Below, one piece after another: positions 1 to 8,800 of a stretch of DNA of 64,000 nucleotides. The first letter of the stretch is position 1. Each line of letters opens with the position of its first letter. Source of the stretch: JAABTH01 sp964492615 (lineage in GTDB: Bacteria > Bacillota > Dethiobacteria > DTU022); the NCBI GenBank assembly GCA_964492615.1, contig CAZBKZ010000005.1:41123-105122 (forward strand). The letters are read 5' to 3'. The notes under the pieces are model-generated. The model did not search any database and was not told the DNA's origin. It worked only from the letters and a program-made list of their open reading frames with translations. The translations under genes and the position numbers were made by a program.

Positions 1-362
1 CACGAACCGATAACAGGCATCTTTCTTTTCCAAGCTTCGGCGATAAGCATCTTTTCAAAACGATAACGAGATGGCTGCTGCTCTTCCAAACCGGGCATTT
101 CAGGTGCCTTAAAGCGTTTGGTCCCGCCACCGCCGGAAAGATATAAGCCGGATAAGCCGTTAAGGATAGATTCAACAATTGCCTGTATCTCTTGATTTGA
201 ATCTTTTACAACAGGGGGCGTAATAAGAACCGGAAGACCACCACTGTAAAATAAAGCATTGCTATAATCCGCCGGATTATAAAAATATCCGCCTGGATTC
301 TCCCGATCTTCTCCTTTGGTTTCCAGGCTCCACACAGAAGTGACGCCAATCAGGGCAGCCAT
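1..362 (-). CDS. Peptidase C26 / gamma-glutamyl-GABA hydrolase family protein (3' end outside window)
   Basis: The reverse strand from the ATG at 362 reads MAALIGVTSVW, followed by GGLPVLITPP and then GLYLSGGGG, without a stop to the window edge (about 120 residues). The order GxPVLITPP then GLxLxGGG is that of class-I glutamine-amidotransferase-like hydrolases of the PuuD/peptidase C26 family, which cleave gamma-glutamyl amides; the catalytic Cys-His-Glu would lie beyond the window. A GAGGTGA ribosome binding site lies just upstream of the ATG. The usual family motif is GxxLPGGxD, so the glycine-rich stretch is slightly atypical. Family assignment rests on the N-terminal half only; the substrate is unknown. 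Confidence 0.75.
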   Translation of the reverse strand, partial: MAALIGVTSVWSLETKGEDRENPGGYFYNPADYSNALFYSGGLPVLITPPVVKDSNQEIQAIVESILNGLSGLYLSGGGGTKRFKAPEMPGLEEQQPSRYRFEKMLIAEAWKRKMPVIGS

Positions 363-393
363 TTGATCACCTCGATAGTAATTATACCACACC

Positions 394-422
394 ATAAGAC
401 AGGGGACGGTTCTCTGTCTTAT
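394..422 (+). repeat. REP-like palindrome copy 1
   Basis: An imperfect palindrome with core ACAGGGGACGGTTCTCTGT flanked by ATAAG and CTTAT; the arms AAGACAG/CTGTCTT pair. It is one of three near-identical copies within 230 bases and could fold as a hairpin in RNA. This core is widespread in genomes of anaerobic Gram-positive bacteria near REP-associated transposases (from memory). Confidence 0.85.
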
Positions 423-458
423 TTTTTCACCCGCCGATAACCAGCCCCGCAAACAATT

Positions 459-485
459 TAAGACAGGGGACGGTTCTCTGTCTTA
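459..485 (+). repeat. REP-like palindrome copy 2
   Basis: Second copy, same orientation as the one at 394, with the whole core ACAGGGGACGGTTCTCTGT and the arms TAAGACAG/CTGTCTTA conserved. The 36 bases between copies 1 and 2 hold no gene. Confidence 0.85.
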
Positions 486-593
486 TGCTCATAGCTTCCC
501 GGAAACCAACCTTTTCCCAATCTGTGAAACAGTGAATGTTCTTCTCATCAGTTTAGTTTAATGAACTTTCTAATCAGCCGGTTGTCAATTATA

Positions 594-621
594 TGAGACA
601 GAGAACCGTCCCCTGTCTTAT
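594..621 (-). repeat. REP-like palindrome copy 3, inverted
   Basis: Third copy, in inverted orientation (reads ACAGAGAACCGTCCCCTGT on the plus strand). Copies 1-2 and 3 therefore face each other across about 110 bases of non-coding DNA, as in composite REP/BIME-like elements. The rest of 363-714 holds no recognisable gene. Confidence 0.85.
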
Positions 622-714
622 TTGTTAGCAGGAATTGGTGGTGGAATGGTTGAAATACCATAGATGCTGGAAAAAGGGAAGAATTAGCCTGCTTATATCA
701 GATTGGGGGATTTA

Positions 715-1518
715 ATGGCTACAGCGACTCTTGGCGGCAAAAACCTGCGCCCGCCGCTTAAATGGGCAGGAGGTAAAAGGTGGCTTGTTGAACGGTTGCG
801 ACAGTTTTGGGCTTCATACCGGGCAAGCCGCCTGGTTGAACCGCTGTGTGGCGGCCTGGCTATTACCTTAGGTCTTATGCCGGATAATGCTTTACTTAAT
901 GATAATAACCCACACCTTATCAACTTTTTTCGCCAGGTAAGCAAAGGCCTGATCATAGATCTGCCTATGCAAAATGATAAAGACTTTTATTATGATTACC
1001 GGGAACGTTTTAACAGCCTGGTTACCGGGGGCAGAGGTGAGACCAAAGAAGCCGCCATGCTTTTTTACTACCTGAACCGGACCGGCTATAATGGACTCTG
1101 CCGTTTCAATAAAAAAGGCATTTTCAATGTGCCCTTTGGTAGTTATAAAACTATAAACTACTGCCGTGATTTTACCGGATACAAAGAACAATTTGAGAAG
1201 TGGCACTTTGAATGTTGTGATTTTGAAGATCTTGCCCTTCATCCGCAGGATTTCATTTATGCCGATCCCCCGTATGATGTTGATTTTACTCAATATACTG
1301 CAGGCGGTTTTAACTGGCATGATCAGGTCAGGCTTGCCCACTGGCTGGCAGCCCATCCGGGCCCGGTTCTTCTATCCAACCAGGCGACCGAACGCATAAT
1401 AATACTATACGAAAGCTTGAATTTTGAACTGGAATATCTTGATGCACCGCGCTTAATCAGCTGTAACGGGGATCGAACCTACGCCAGGGAAATATTGGCA
1501 TTGAGGGGTTTACAGTGA
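715..1518 (+). CDS. D12-class DNA adenine-N6 methyltransferase (Dam-like, orphan)
   Basis: 267 residues. The N-terminus has the D12/MethyltransfD12 opening PPLKWAGGKRWL (residues 13-24), then the AdoMet-binding motif-I equivalent LVEPLCGG (about 40-47), and the catalytic DPPY at 184-187. Such enzymes methylate adenine at N6 in a short site, often GATC; the site here cannot be read from sequence. The ATG at 715 follows a GGGGGA ribosome binding site; an in-frame TTG at 703 is an alternative. No restriction endonuclease gene is adjacent, so it looks like an orphan methylase, possibly of phage or mobile origin given the palindromes just upstream. It is unrelated to the type I RM operon 54 kb away in the window. 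Confidence 0.9.
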   Translation: MATATLGGKNLRPPLKWAGGKRWLVERLRQFWASYRASRLVEPLCGGLAITLGLMPDNALLNDNNPHLINFFRQVSKGLIIDLPMQNDKDFYYDYRERFNSLVTGGRGETKEAAMLFYYLNRTGYNGLCRFNKKGIFNVPFGSYKTINYCRDFTGYKEQFEKWHFECCDFEDLALHPQDFIYADPPYDVDFTQYTAGGFNWHDQVRLAHWLAAHPGPVLLSNQATERIIILYESLNFELEYLDAPRLISCNGDRTYAREILALRGLQ

Positions 1519-1578
1519 ACGTTATAATGATTTACGGGGTTATTTTACTTTGAATATTATACCAGATTAAGTATAAAA

Positions 1579-1597
1579 GCCGGGTTATTCACCCGGC
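1579..1597 (-). terminator. Hairpin terminator between convergent genes
   Basis: GCCGGGT-tattc-ACCCGGC forms a 7-bp stem. On the minus strand it is followed by TTTTATAC, which suits the 3' end of the leftward sigma-factor operon. On the plus strand it is followed by CTTTCAT, so it may act in both directions. Confidence 0.7.
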
Positions 1598-1621
1598 CTT
1601 TCATATTTAGCATGTTATTTA

Positions 1622-1915
1622 TCAATAGTTCATCACAGATAGTTCCACTATTAAAAGATAGGCGAGCATGAAACCGGAATAAGCCAGAACAAGAAACATG
1701 GATACGAAGTCGTACTTTATATTAAACTTTTTGCTTCCTGCCAGGATACCTGCAGCCAGAATTTCAATACCCAAAATAATGGGCAGGAGCGGCCACCATT
1801 GCATAATTATCTCATAGAAATGATTAGAATCGGAAAACAGATTAAACAGCAGACCGGCACCAAACATGATCAGTACTATTGCCATTGAAAAAGAACCTGC
1901 TCTCCACTGTCTCAA
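1622..1915 (-). CDS. Small membrane protein with LiaI/LiaF-like transmembrane region
   Basis: 97 residues, mostly hydrophobic, with about three membrane segments: residues about 10-27 (VLIMFGAGLLF), 40-60 (WWPLLPIILGIEILAAGI) and 72-92. A WPLLPIILGIEIL-type segment is typical of the LiaI-LiaF-like/DUF5668 membrane region found in envelope-stress operons of Gram-positive bacteria. It is the last gene of a four-gene leftward operon, and its start overlaps the stop of the preceding gene by 4 bases. In the family, such proteins modulate envelope-stress signalling; that role here is inference from context. Confidence 0.65.
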   Translation of the reverse strand: MRQWRAGSFSMAIVLIMFGAGLLFNLFSDSNHFYEIIMQWWPLLPIILGIEILAAGILAGSKKFNIKYDFVSMFLVLAYSGFMLAYLLIVELSVMNY

Positions 1916-2421
1916 TGCTCTTCACCGCTTTCTTGCCCCGTTAACACAACTTTCTTTTCTGCCTGTTCATCCGGAGTCAGTTCTTTCCCAAATGCCAGCC
2001 TTATTCCACCTACGACAAACAATACAGCAACCAGGATGGTGCTGAAGTCACGAAGGGAAAAATTGGGGAAGTAGTAATAGATCCAGGGAACTGCTACTCT
2101 GTAAAATACAGCGAGCAGCCCGACAGCAATTAACCCAAAGCCAACCCAGCGCTGTTTTTCGAAAAACCATCCTCTTAGAATAACGTTTGCCGGAGTTTCG
2201 CTTTTATGGTCATATATCTGAAGAGCGTCAAATAAACTGTAAAACCAGATTATGGGCAGTAATAACCCGAAAAGTGATAATCCTGTAAGATCGAGCAGAT
2301 AGATACAGAGGAAAAAGGTGATTAGAAACTGCAGCCCTCTTTCCATCCAACCCAGATAGAAGTGTCCTACCCCGGGCAAAAAAGAAAATATAACAGTGAG
2401 AAACTTACTTTTGTTCATCAT
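1912..2421 (-). CDS. TM2-like multi-spanning membrane protein in sigma-factor operon
   Basis: 169 residues. The N-terminus FLPGVGHFYLGWMERGLQF resembles a TM2-domain opening (a proline-glycine turn between two membrane helices). Three or four further helices follow, ending in a charged tail rich in Glu and Lys. It overlaps the upstream anti-sigma gene by 4 bases and the downstream gene by 4 bases, so translation is probably coupled. The function is unknown; position suggests a membrane component controlled by, or controlling, the ECF sigma factor. Confidence 0.6.
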   Translation of the reverse strand: MMNKSKFLTVIFSFLPGVGHFYLGWMERGLQFLITFFLCIYLLDLTGLSLFGLLLPIIWFYSLFDALQIYDHKSETPANVILRGWFFEKQRWVGFGLIAVGLLAVFYRVAVPWIYYYFPNFSLRDFSTILVAVLFVVGGIRLAFGKELTPDEQAEKKVVLTGQESGEEH

Positions 2422-2885
2422 TTGTCCTCCTCAATTATTAATAACTCGTCGATCTTGTCCAGAAAGTTATAAACTATATTTTTAACTCCCCCGTTACTGA
2501 AATCAACCGGGTTAAAATGATTGATTTCGGTAACCAGGCGCTCTTCGAAAAAACGCGGCAGTTCCCTGGCAGTTGCTTCAAAAGTGCCGCCTCCCAGAAG
2601 CAGCAGGGTCAGTGCTGCGGCAGTGGAATAATTAATCAGGTAACGGCGGCGGGAATTCTTTTTAAAGATAGCACTGTTTTGCTCTATTTTTTGTGCTAGA
2701 TCTGTTTCAAAGGTGGGAGGAATAAGGTGATCGGCAGCGTCTTCTTCTTCCTGCCCTATAAATGAAATGTATTTCTCTAAACAGCTGTCACATTTTGCCA
2801 GGTGTTTTTGCATCTGTAGCCGCTGCTTGTCGCAATACTTTCCGTGACGATAAAGCTGCCATTCTTTACTGCTGTAATGAGTCAT
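2418..2885 (-). CDS. Putative anti-sigma factor with zinc-finger (zf-HC2-like) and one membrane helix
   Basis: 155 residues. The N-terminal region carries the H-x3-C-x2-C motif in KHLAKCDSCLEKY (residues about 28-40) with an upstream Cys, as in the zf-HC2 domain of ZAS-type anti-sigma factors. A single membrane helix follows at about residues 84-104 (LINYSTAAALTLLLLGGG), then an extracytoplasmic tail of about 50 residues. The topology, a cytoplasmic zinc-binding domain plus one helix plus an outer sensor tail, is that of anti-sigma factors which hold an ECF sigma at the membrane. It lies 3 bases downstream of the ECF sigma gene, as expected for a cognate pair. Confidence 0.75.
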   Translation of the reverse strand: MTHYSSKEWQLYRHGKYCDKQRLQMQKHLAKCDSCLEKYISFIGQEEEDAADHLIPPTFETDLAQKIEQNSAIFKKNSRRRYLINYSTAAALTLLLLGGGTFEATARELPRFFEERLVTEINHFNPVDFSNGGVKNIVYNFLDKIDELLIIEEDK

Positions 2886-2888
2886 CCT

Positions 2889-3434
2889 CTACACCTCCTC
2901 TTTCAGGTTATTTTTTAGAATCTGCCTGGCCCGGTAAAGTCTTGATTCAACTGTTTTAACCTTAATACCGGCATCATTAGCAATATTGTTATAACTTTTT
3001 CCTTCGAACAGGTATGCTTTCAGAGTGTCGCGATAAACTGGAGGCAGGTTTTCCAGCTTTCTTAACAAACGCGACTCAGCTTTTGATCTCAGGTATTCTT
3101 CCTCTGCAGAACTGCAGAGAGCCTGCTTGAAATCAGTAAGTGATGATGCCGCAATCTCATTTTTCAGCTGTTTATGCTTTCTGTGCCAGTCCAGTGCTTT
3201 ATTGGTGGCGATTCTGGCCAGCCAGATTTTAATATTGCCGCCCCTGAACGAGTTGAATGAACGGTAAGCCTGCCAGAAAGTTTCCTGGAGCACATCCTGG
3301 CTGTAGTCCGGGTCACGGATAATGGGTAAGATAACAGCCATCAGGTAACCTTTGTATTCAGTTACAAGTTCTGAAAAATATTTATCTTTTTCGCTAGTGC
3401 CGTGTATGCCGTGATATATGCCCAAAAGCTGCAC
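2889..3434 (-). CDS. ECF-family RNA polymerase sigma factor
   Basis: About 181 residues from the GTG at 3434. Region 2 is visible in PDYSQDVLQETFWQAY and WLARIATNKALDWHRK (core binding and -10 recognition). Region 4 is LPPVYRDTLKAYLFEGKSY with the helix-turn-helix NIANDAGIKVKTVESRLYRAR (-35 recognition). An AAGGGAGGA element precedes the GTG; the frame stays open to a TTG at 3479, which lacks a ribosome binding site and would add 15 residues. It is the first gene of a leftward operon with an anti-sigma factor and two membrane proteins, consistent with an envelope-stress regulon. The subgroup cannot be assigned by eye. Confidence 0.88.
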   Translation of the reverse strand: MQLLGIYHGIHGTSEKDKYFSELVTEYKGYLMAVILPIIRDPDYSQDVLQETFWQAYRSFNSFRGGNIKIWLARIATNKALDWHRKHKQLKNEIAASSLTDFKQALCSSAEEEYLRSKAESRLLRKLENLPPVYRDTLKAYLFEGKSYNNIANDAGIKVKTVESRLYRARQILKNNLKEEV

Positions 3435-3569
3435 TCTCCTCCCTTCTCCATTTATATAAGACGCGAATAAGAAGAACAACCCTGCAGAAATAATTATTTT
3501 GTTATCATCTGCGCTTTATGCAATAATAAAGGGCAGAGATCTTTTTGAAGGGGTAAGGGGTGGAATTAA

Positions 3570-4592
3570 ATGCTTGAACTAAATGAAGTTCATGATCGAG
3601 CTAGGAATATTCTCAAAGGTATTTGCCGGGTTTGTCCAGTCTGTGATGGCAGATCCTGCCCAAGTGGTGTGCCCGGTATGGGCGGCAGGGGAAGCGGAGC
3701 AGGTTTTCGGAACAACAGAATGGCTCTTGACCGGGTATTACTGAACTTGCGTACCATGCATAATGCAGATCAGCCCAGCACTGATTACGAACTCTATGAT
3801 CTAAAATTAGATATGCCTGTAATGGGAGCACCCATGTGTGAAACAACCTATAATTACCTGGCCCGTGTTGATGATGAAGCTTTTATTCAAAGCCAGGTAA
3901 TAGGCGCTGAATCATCAGGCACTCTTGCGTTCGTAGGTGATTCTCCCGCTCCTGAACTCTATACAATGGGGTTAAGGGCAATCAGCGAACATGCAGCAAG
4001 TAAAGGCATTCCCATTATTAAACCACGCCTGCCCGAAGAGATAATTGCACATATCAGGATGGCCGAAAAAAGTGGGGTGACGGCTGTAGGAATTGATATT
4101 GACGCGGCAGCCTTTGTTACTTTTACCCGGGCAAACCGGCCTGTAGGGCCTCTCTCTGAAAGTAAACTGCGCCGGATTATTAACAGCACTGAATTGCCGG
4201 TTATCCTCAAGGGAGTTATGACTGCAGACGAAGCTGTAAAAGCTATCTATTGTGGAGCATCGGCAATTGTTGTATCGAACCATGGAGGCAGAGCCTTGGA
4301 TCACACCCCGGGAACAGCAGAAGTTCTGCCTGAAATTGTTTCAGCCGTCCAGGGAGAGATCAGGGTTTTGATAGATGGTGGAATCAGGTCTGGTGAGGAT
4401 ATTCTAAAAGTGCTTGCCCTCGGGGCGGATGCTGTTTTGATCGGTCGCCCGGTTGCAATCGCTGCAATTGGTGCTGAAAGTGAAGGTGTTCACCTTTTAT
4501 TTGAACAATATAAGCATGAATTGAAGCGGGCCATGCTGTTAACCGGCTGCAAAGATCTTTCTTCAATCGGTTCACATGTAATCAGACAATAA
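3570..4592 (+). CDS. FMN-dependent alpha-hydroxy-acid oxidase/dehydrogenase family protein
   Basis: 340 residues forming a TIM-barrel flavoprotein. The active-site signature VVSNHGGRALDH, with the catalytic His of the lactate/glycolate oxidase family, is at about 236-247. The FMN-phosphate-binding turn IDGGIRSGEDILKVLALGADAVLIGRP follows (read in pieces). The N-terminus has a Cys cluster, CRVCPVCDGRSC, not part of classical glycolate oxidases but seen in clostridial homologues (from memory); it may bind metal or an Fe-S centre. The likely reaction is flavin-dependent oxidation of a 2-hydroxy acid, or an IPP-isomerase-like role; the substrate is unknown. The gene is transcribed alone, divergently from the sigma-factor operon. 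Confidence 0.85.
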   Translation: MLELNEVHDRARNILKGICRVCPVCDGRSCPSGVPGMGGRGSGAGFRNNRMALDRVLLNLRTMHNADQPSTDYELYDLKLDMPVMGAPMCETTYNYLARVDDEAFIQSQVIGAESSGTLAFVGDSPAPELYTMGLRAISEHAASKGIPIIKPRLPEEIIAHIRMAEKSGVTAVGIDIDAAAFVTFTRANRPVGPLSESKLRRIINSTELPVILKGVMTADEAVKAIYCGASAIVVSNHGGRALDHTPGTAEVLPEIVSAVQGEIRVLIDGGIRSGEDILKVLALGADAVLIGRPVAIAAIGAESEGVHLLFEQYKHELKRAMLLTGCKDLSSIGSHVIRQ

Positions 4593-4699
4593 TTTTCAGA
4601 TCTGCTGCAAACCACATTTTTCACAATTTCCCTTAATTAATTAACATTATTACCGTATTCTTGTGCTACTGTTGTAATAGCTGATAAAGCGCAAAGAGG

Positions 4700-5815
4700 G
4701 TGAAAAAAATAAAAAGTATAGGCTATAAGCTTTTCAGGGTTATAAACAGCCTGCTCGGCCTGGCCCTGGGAGTATCTCTTTTTTATCAACTGGCGCCTTT
4801 CATTAACCAGTTCATTGAATTGCCAACCGGTTATATCTCGTCGGTCAGTATTGGTTACTATCTTTTCGGCGGGCTGTTTTTCGGATTAATCTTTTTTTTA
4901 TTAGCCCCGCTTCTTTTTCGTTTTTTAAAAAAATCTGTAGAACGCACGGAAAACAAGTTGAGAAAAATTTCAACTGGAGACCTGGCCCTGGTGGCCATGG
5001 CCCTGACAGTTTCTCTGGTAATTTCTTTTCTTGTAAGCTTTTTTTTAAATCGCATACCGGTAATCGGGGCCTTACTGACACCATTGGTTTCCCTCTTTAT
5101 TGTTTATAGCGGAATCAAATTTGCCTGGGAGAGAAGAAATGATTTCGCTTTTTTATCAACCCTGTTCAAACGTAGTGGAACCGGGCAAGAAAAAAGTGGA
5201 GTATTTTATAAGATTATTGACACCAGCACAATAATTGACGGACGCATAGTTGATATCTGTAAATCGGGCTTCCTGGAAGGGGTAATTGTTGTTGCCGGAT
5301 TTGTGTTGGCAGAACTGCAGCATATAGCTGATTCGTCCGATTTGCTTAAACGCAACCGCGGCCGTCGCGGTCTGGATGTGCTTAACACTATTCAGAAGGA
5401 ATTAAAAATTCCGGTCAGGATCTATGAAACAGATTATGATGATCTGAACGGGGTTGACAGTAAACTGATAAAACTGGCTAAAGAGCTTAATGGCAAGATC
5501 ATAACCAATGATCAGAATCTTAACAAGGTGTGCCGGCTCCAGGGGGTTGCTGTTTTAAATATCAGTGATTTAGCTCATGCCGTTAAACCGCTGGTCGCCT
5601 CGGGCGAAGAAATGTTGGTTCAGGTGGTCAAGGAAGGTAAAGAAGCAGGCCAGGGGTTGGCATATCTTGACGACGGAACAATGATAGTTATAGAGAACGG
5701 GCGCACCTTAATCGGCGATACCATCAACGTAGTTGTAACCACCATATTACAGACTTCTTCCGGCAGAATGATCTTTGCCAAGCCTGCAGAAAAAAAAGAA
5801 GAAAGAATATCCTGA
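4700..5815 (+). CDS. PIN-TRAM domain integral membrane protein (YacL type)
   Basis: 371 residues. Four membrane helices fill residues 1-150. A PIN nuclease domain follows, opening with DTSTIIDGRIVDI and VVAGFVLAELQHIAD, so several of the acidic metal-binding residues are present. A C-terminal TRAM domain has VKEGKEAGQGLAYLDDGTMIVIENG. This four-helix-PIN-TRAM order is that of Bacillus YacL-like proteins, thought to act on RNA at the membrane. The GTG start at 4700 sits beside an AGAGGG element. The gene ends 10 bases before the RND pump start, with the pump's GAGGAG site directly after the stop, so the two are probably co-transcribed. Confidence 0.85.
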   Translation: MKKIKSIGYKLFRVINSLLGLALGVSLFYQLAPFINQFIELPTGYISSVSIGYYLFGGLFFGLIFFLLAPLLFRFLKKSVERTENKLRKISTGDLALVAMALTVSLVISFLVSFFLNRIPVIGALLTPLVSLFIVYSGIKFAWERRNDFAFLSTLFKRSGTGQEKSGVFYKIIDTSTIIDGRIVDICKSGFLEGVIVVAGFVLAELQHIADSSDLLKRNRGRRGLDVLNTIQKELKIPVRIYETDYDDLNGVDSKLIKLAKELNGKIITNDQNLNKVCRLQGVAVLNISDLAHAVKPLVASGEEMLVQVVKEGKEAGQGLAYLDDGTMIVIENGRTLIGDTINVVVTTILQTSSGRMIFAKPAEKKEERIS

Positions 5816-5825
5816 GGAGATAAGT

Positions 5826-8800
5826 ATGCTGTCCAAGTTTAGTGTTAACAGACCCTATACCGTTTTTGTTGCCGTAATCCTTGTTCTGGTCCTCGGTATA
5901 ATTTCATTTACCGGTATGACAGTTGATCTTTTCCCCAACATCGAGCTGCCGATGGTTGTGGCCATGACTACCTATCCCGGTGCCAGCCCTGAGCTGGTAG
6001 AGCTTGAAGTAACCAGACCCCTGGAAGCGGCGCTCGGTGCCACTAACGGTGTCAAGGGAATTAGTTCTGTATCCAGTGAGAATTACAGCCTGGTAATTAT
6101 TGAGTTTGATCAGGGTGTGAACATGGACAGTGCCATGATAGATTTATCCGGCAGCATCGATATGGTTTATGGCCAGCTGAACAGTGAAATAGGCAGGCCG
6201 ACCCTGATGAGAATAAACCCCGACCTGATGCCGGTTATTGTTGCCACAATTGATATGGAAGGTAAAGATCTGGGGGAGATATCTGATCTTGTTGAGGAAA
6301 CCCTCTTGCCCCGGTTCGAAAGAGTAAACGGTGTTGCTTCAGTATCTGCCACCGGGTTGCTCGAGGAAGAAGTTCGCATATATCTAAACCAGGCTAAAAT
6401 AGCTGAGCTGAACGAGATTGTCAGAGGTGATGTGACCCGGGCGTTTGACGATGCTGAGGCTTCACTTAAGGATGCCCAGCGTGAGTTATCGGCAGCCCGG
6501 TCCAGTCTTAACCGGGAACAGCAGGCTCAACAAAACAGCCTGGCTCAGGCCAGCGCCGAACTGGACAGCATGGTCGCCCAGCTTAATGCCCTTATTGCTG
6601 AAGAAACAGTTTTAAGAGCCCAGCAGGCAGCTTTCCAGCAGGAACAGCAGATGCTTGCCCAGCTGGTTTCGCTGGATACTTTTTTTGACGAAGAGTTTCC
6701 GGTAGGCTTTACCTCTCTCAGTCAGGAAGAGTTTCAGAAAATGGTTGAAGGTTTATCTATCTCTCTTCCCGCCCAGCTCGAAGACCTTTCTCCCGATGAA
6801 ATGGCAGAGGTCAGGGAGATGGCCATGGCCGCTGTTGCCCGGACTATGGCAGTGGAGGCAGAATTGCAGAATATAGCTGTCAGGTTGATGACAGTCGAAG
6901 CAATGCTTCCTGAGCTCGAGAAAGGCCTTGCTGAAGCTACAGGAGGTTACGCACAGGTTGAATCGGGCAAAATGATGCTTGCCATCGAGCTGGCAAAGGC
7001 CGGAATGCAGCTTGAGAGCGGTCAATCTGAAATAGAAAAAGGTCTGGATGAAATTGATCAGGCCCGCGAAGATGCTCTGGAGAGCGCTGATGTAAATAAC
7101 ATGATTACTCCGGAAATGGTTGGCAATATTTTAATGGCCCAGAACTTTGCCATGCCGGCCGGCTACCTGGGAGAAGAAGAACAGGTAGTTAAAGTCAGCG
7201 GCCAGTTTGATTCTGTTGAAGCCCTGGAAAATTCGGTTATTTTTACCCTTGACAGCGCGGGCGATATCCTGGTGTCGGATGTAGCCGATGTTAAACTGGT
7301 TAGTAACGTCGGTAACAGCTATGCGAAAGTAAATGGTAATGACGCTGTTGTCCTTTCCTTCCAAAAACAAAGTACTGCTTCGACTACCAGTGTAACAAAG
7401 AATATTATTGACGCCGGGGAAGCCATGTCCGGGGAATACAATGGCCTTCGGGTTATACCGCTTATGGATCAGGGTGAAAATATAAATGTAATAATTGACA
7501 GCGTTTGGCAGAACCTTTTAATCGGCGGGGCTATGGCTATTCTAATCCTGATGTTTTTCCTCAAGGATTACCGCCCCACCTTGATAATCGCCCTGAGCAT
7601 ACCGATCAGCCTGATGTTTGCTATTACCCTGATGTATTTCAGCAACGTTACCTTAAATATTATTTCTCTATCCGGCCTGGCACTCGGTGTGGGGATGCTG
7701 GTAGATAACAGTGTTGTCGTAATGGAAAATATATACAGAATGAAGAATAACGGAGAATCTGCCTACGTGGCGGCAATCAAGGGTGCAAAACAGGTTGGAG
7801 GAGCACTTATTACAGCCACCCTTACCACGGTTTGTGTTTTTCTGCCTATAGTATTTACCCAGGGCCTGACCCGCCAGCTGTTCACTGACATGGGCCTGAC
7901 CATTGCTTTCAGCCTTCTGGCCAGCCTGCTTGTTGCTTTAACCCTGGTTCCAACCCTTGCTTCAACCATGCTTACCGGTAATAAAACCAAGAAACAGGGC
8001 TGGTTTGCCCGCCTGACAAAAGCGTATGGGCGCCTACTTTATTATACCCTGAAGCATAAAATTCTGGTTTTGGTCGTAGTCATTGCCCTGCTCGGTTTGA
8101 GCATTTATGGAATAACAGTTATCGGGATGAGTTTCATGCCTGAAATGGAGTCGGCCCAGATGAGCGCTACCCTGGAAATGCCCCCCGATACGGAAACACA
8201 GGGTATCTACACAACCGGAGACCAGGTTATGGAGAGAATTCTTCAAATTGATGAAGTATCAAGTGTGGGAGCTATGGGGGGCAATGCTTCCGGAATGTTC
8301 GGATTTTCCCGCGGCGACCTCACTTTCTATATCCTTTTACAGGAAGAAAGAACAATGACTAATGCCGAAGTGGCAGAAGAAATCTACCGGTCGACAGGCG
8401 ATATTGCTGAGGCTGAAATTACTGTTTCTACCTCAGACATGGATATGTCCATGCTTGGGGGAAGTGGAATTCAACTGGTTGTTAAGGGAAACTCTCTTGA
8501 TCAGCTGTATGAAACAGCTGCTGAGCTGACCGATCTGATTGTTTCAGTTGAAGGGGTTTCCACTGTATCAAGTGGTATGGAAGATGGGGGAACGGAAACC
8601 AGGATTGAAGTTGACAAGGATGCCGCAATGCGTGAAGGATTAACAGTGGTGCAGGTATTTCAGGAAGTAGCATCCGCGCTCTCCCTGGAAACCCGTTCAA
8701 CAACTTTAAGAGCCGACAATGGTGATTATCCGGTTATTGTTGTCAGCCCGGAAGAGGAAAAAATTAACCGGACTGATATTAACAGTTTCTCTATCATGGT

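Noticed and set aside
5775..5825. Longer start of the RND pump at 5775
   Set aside because: It overlaps the PIN-TRAM gene and lacks a ribosome binding site; the ATG at 5826 has GAGGAGA and begins the typical first helix.
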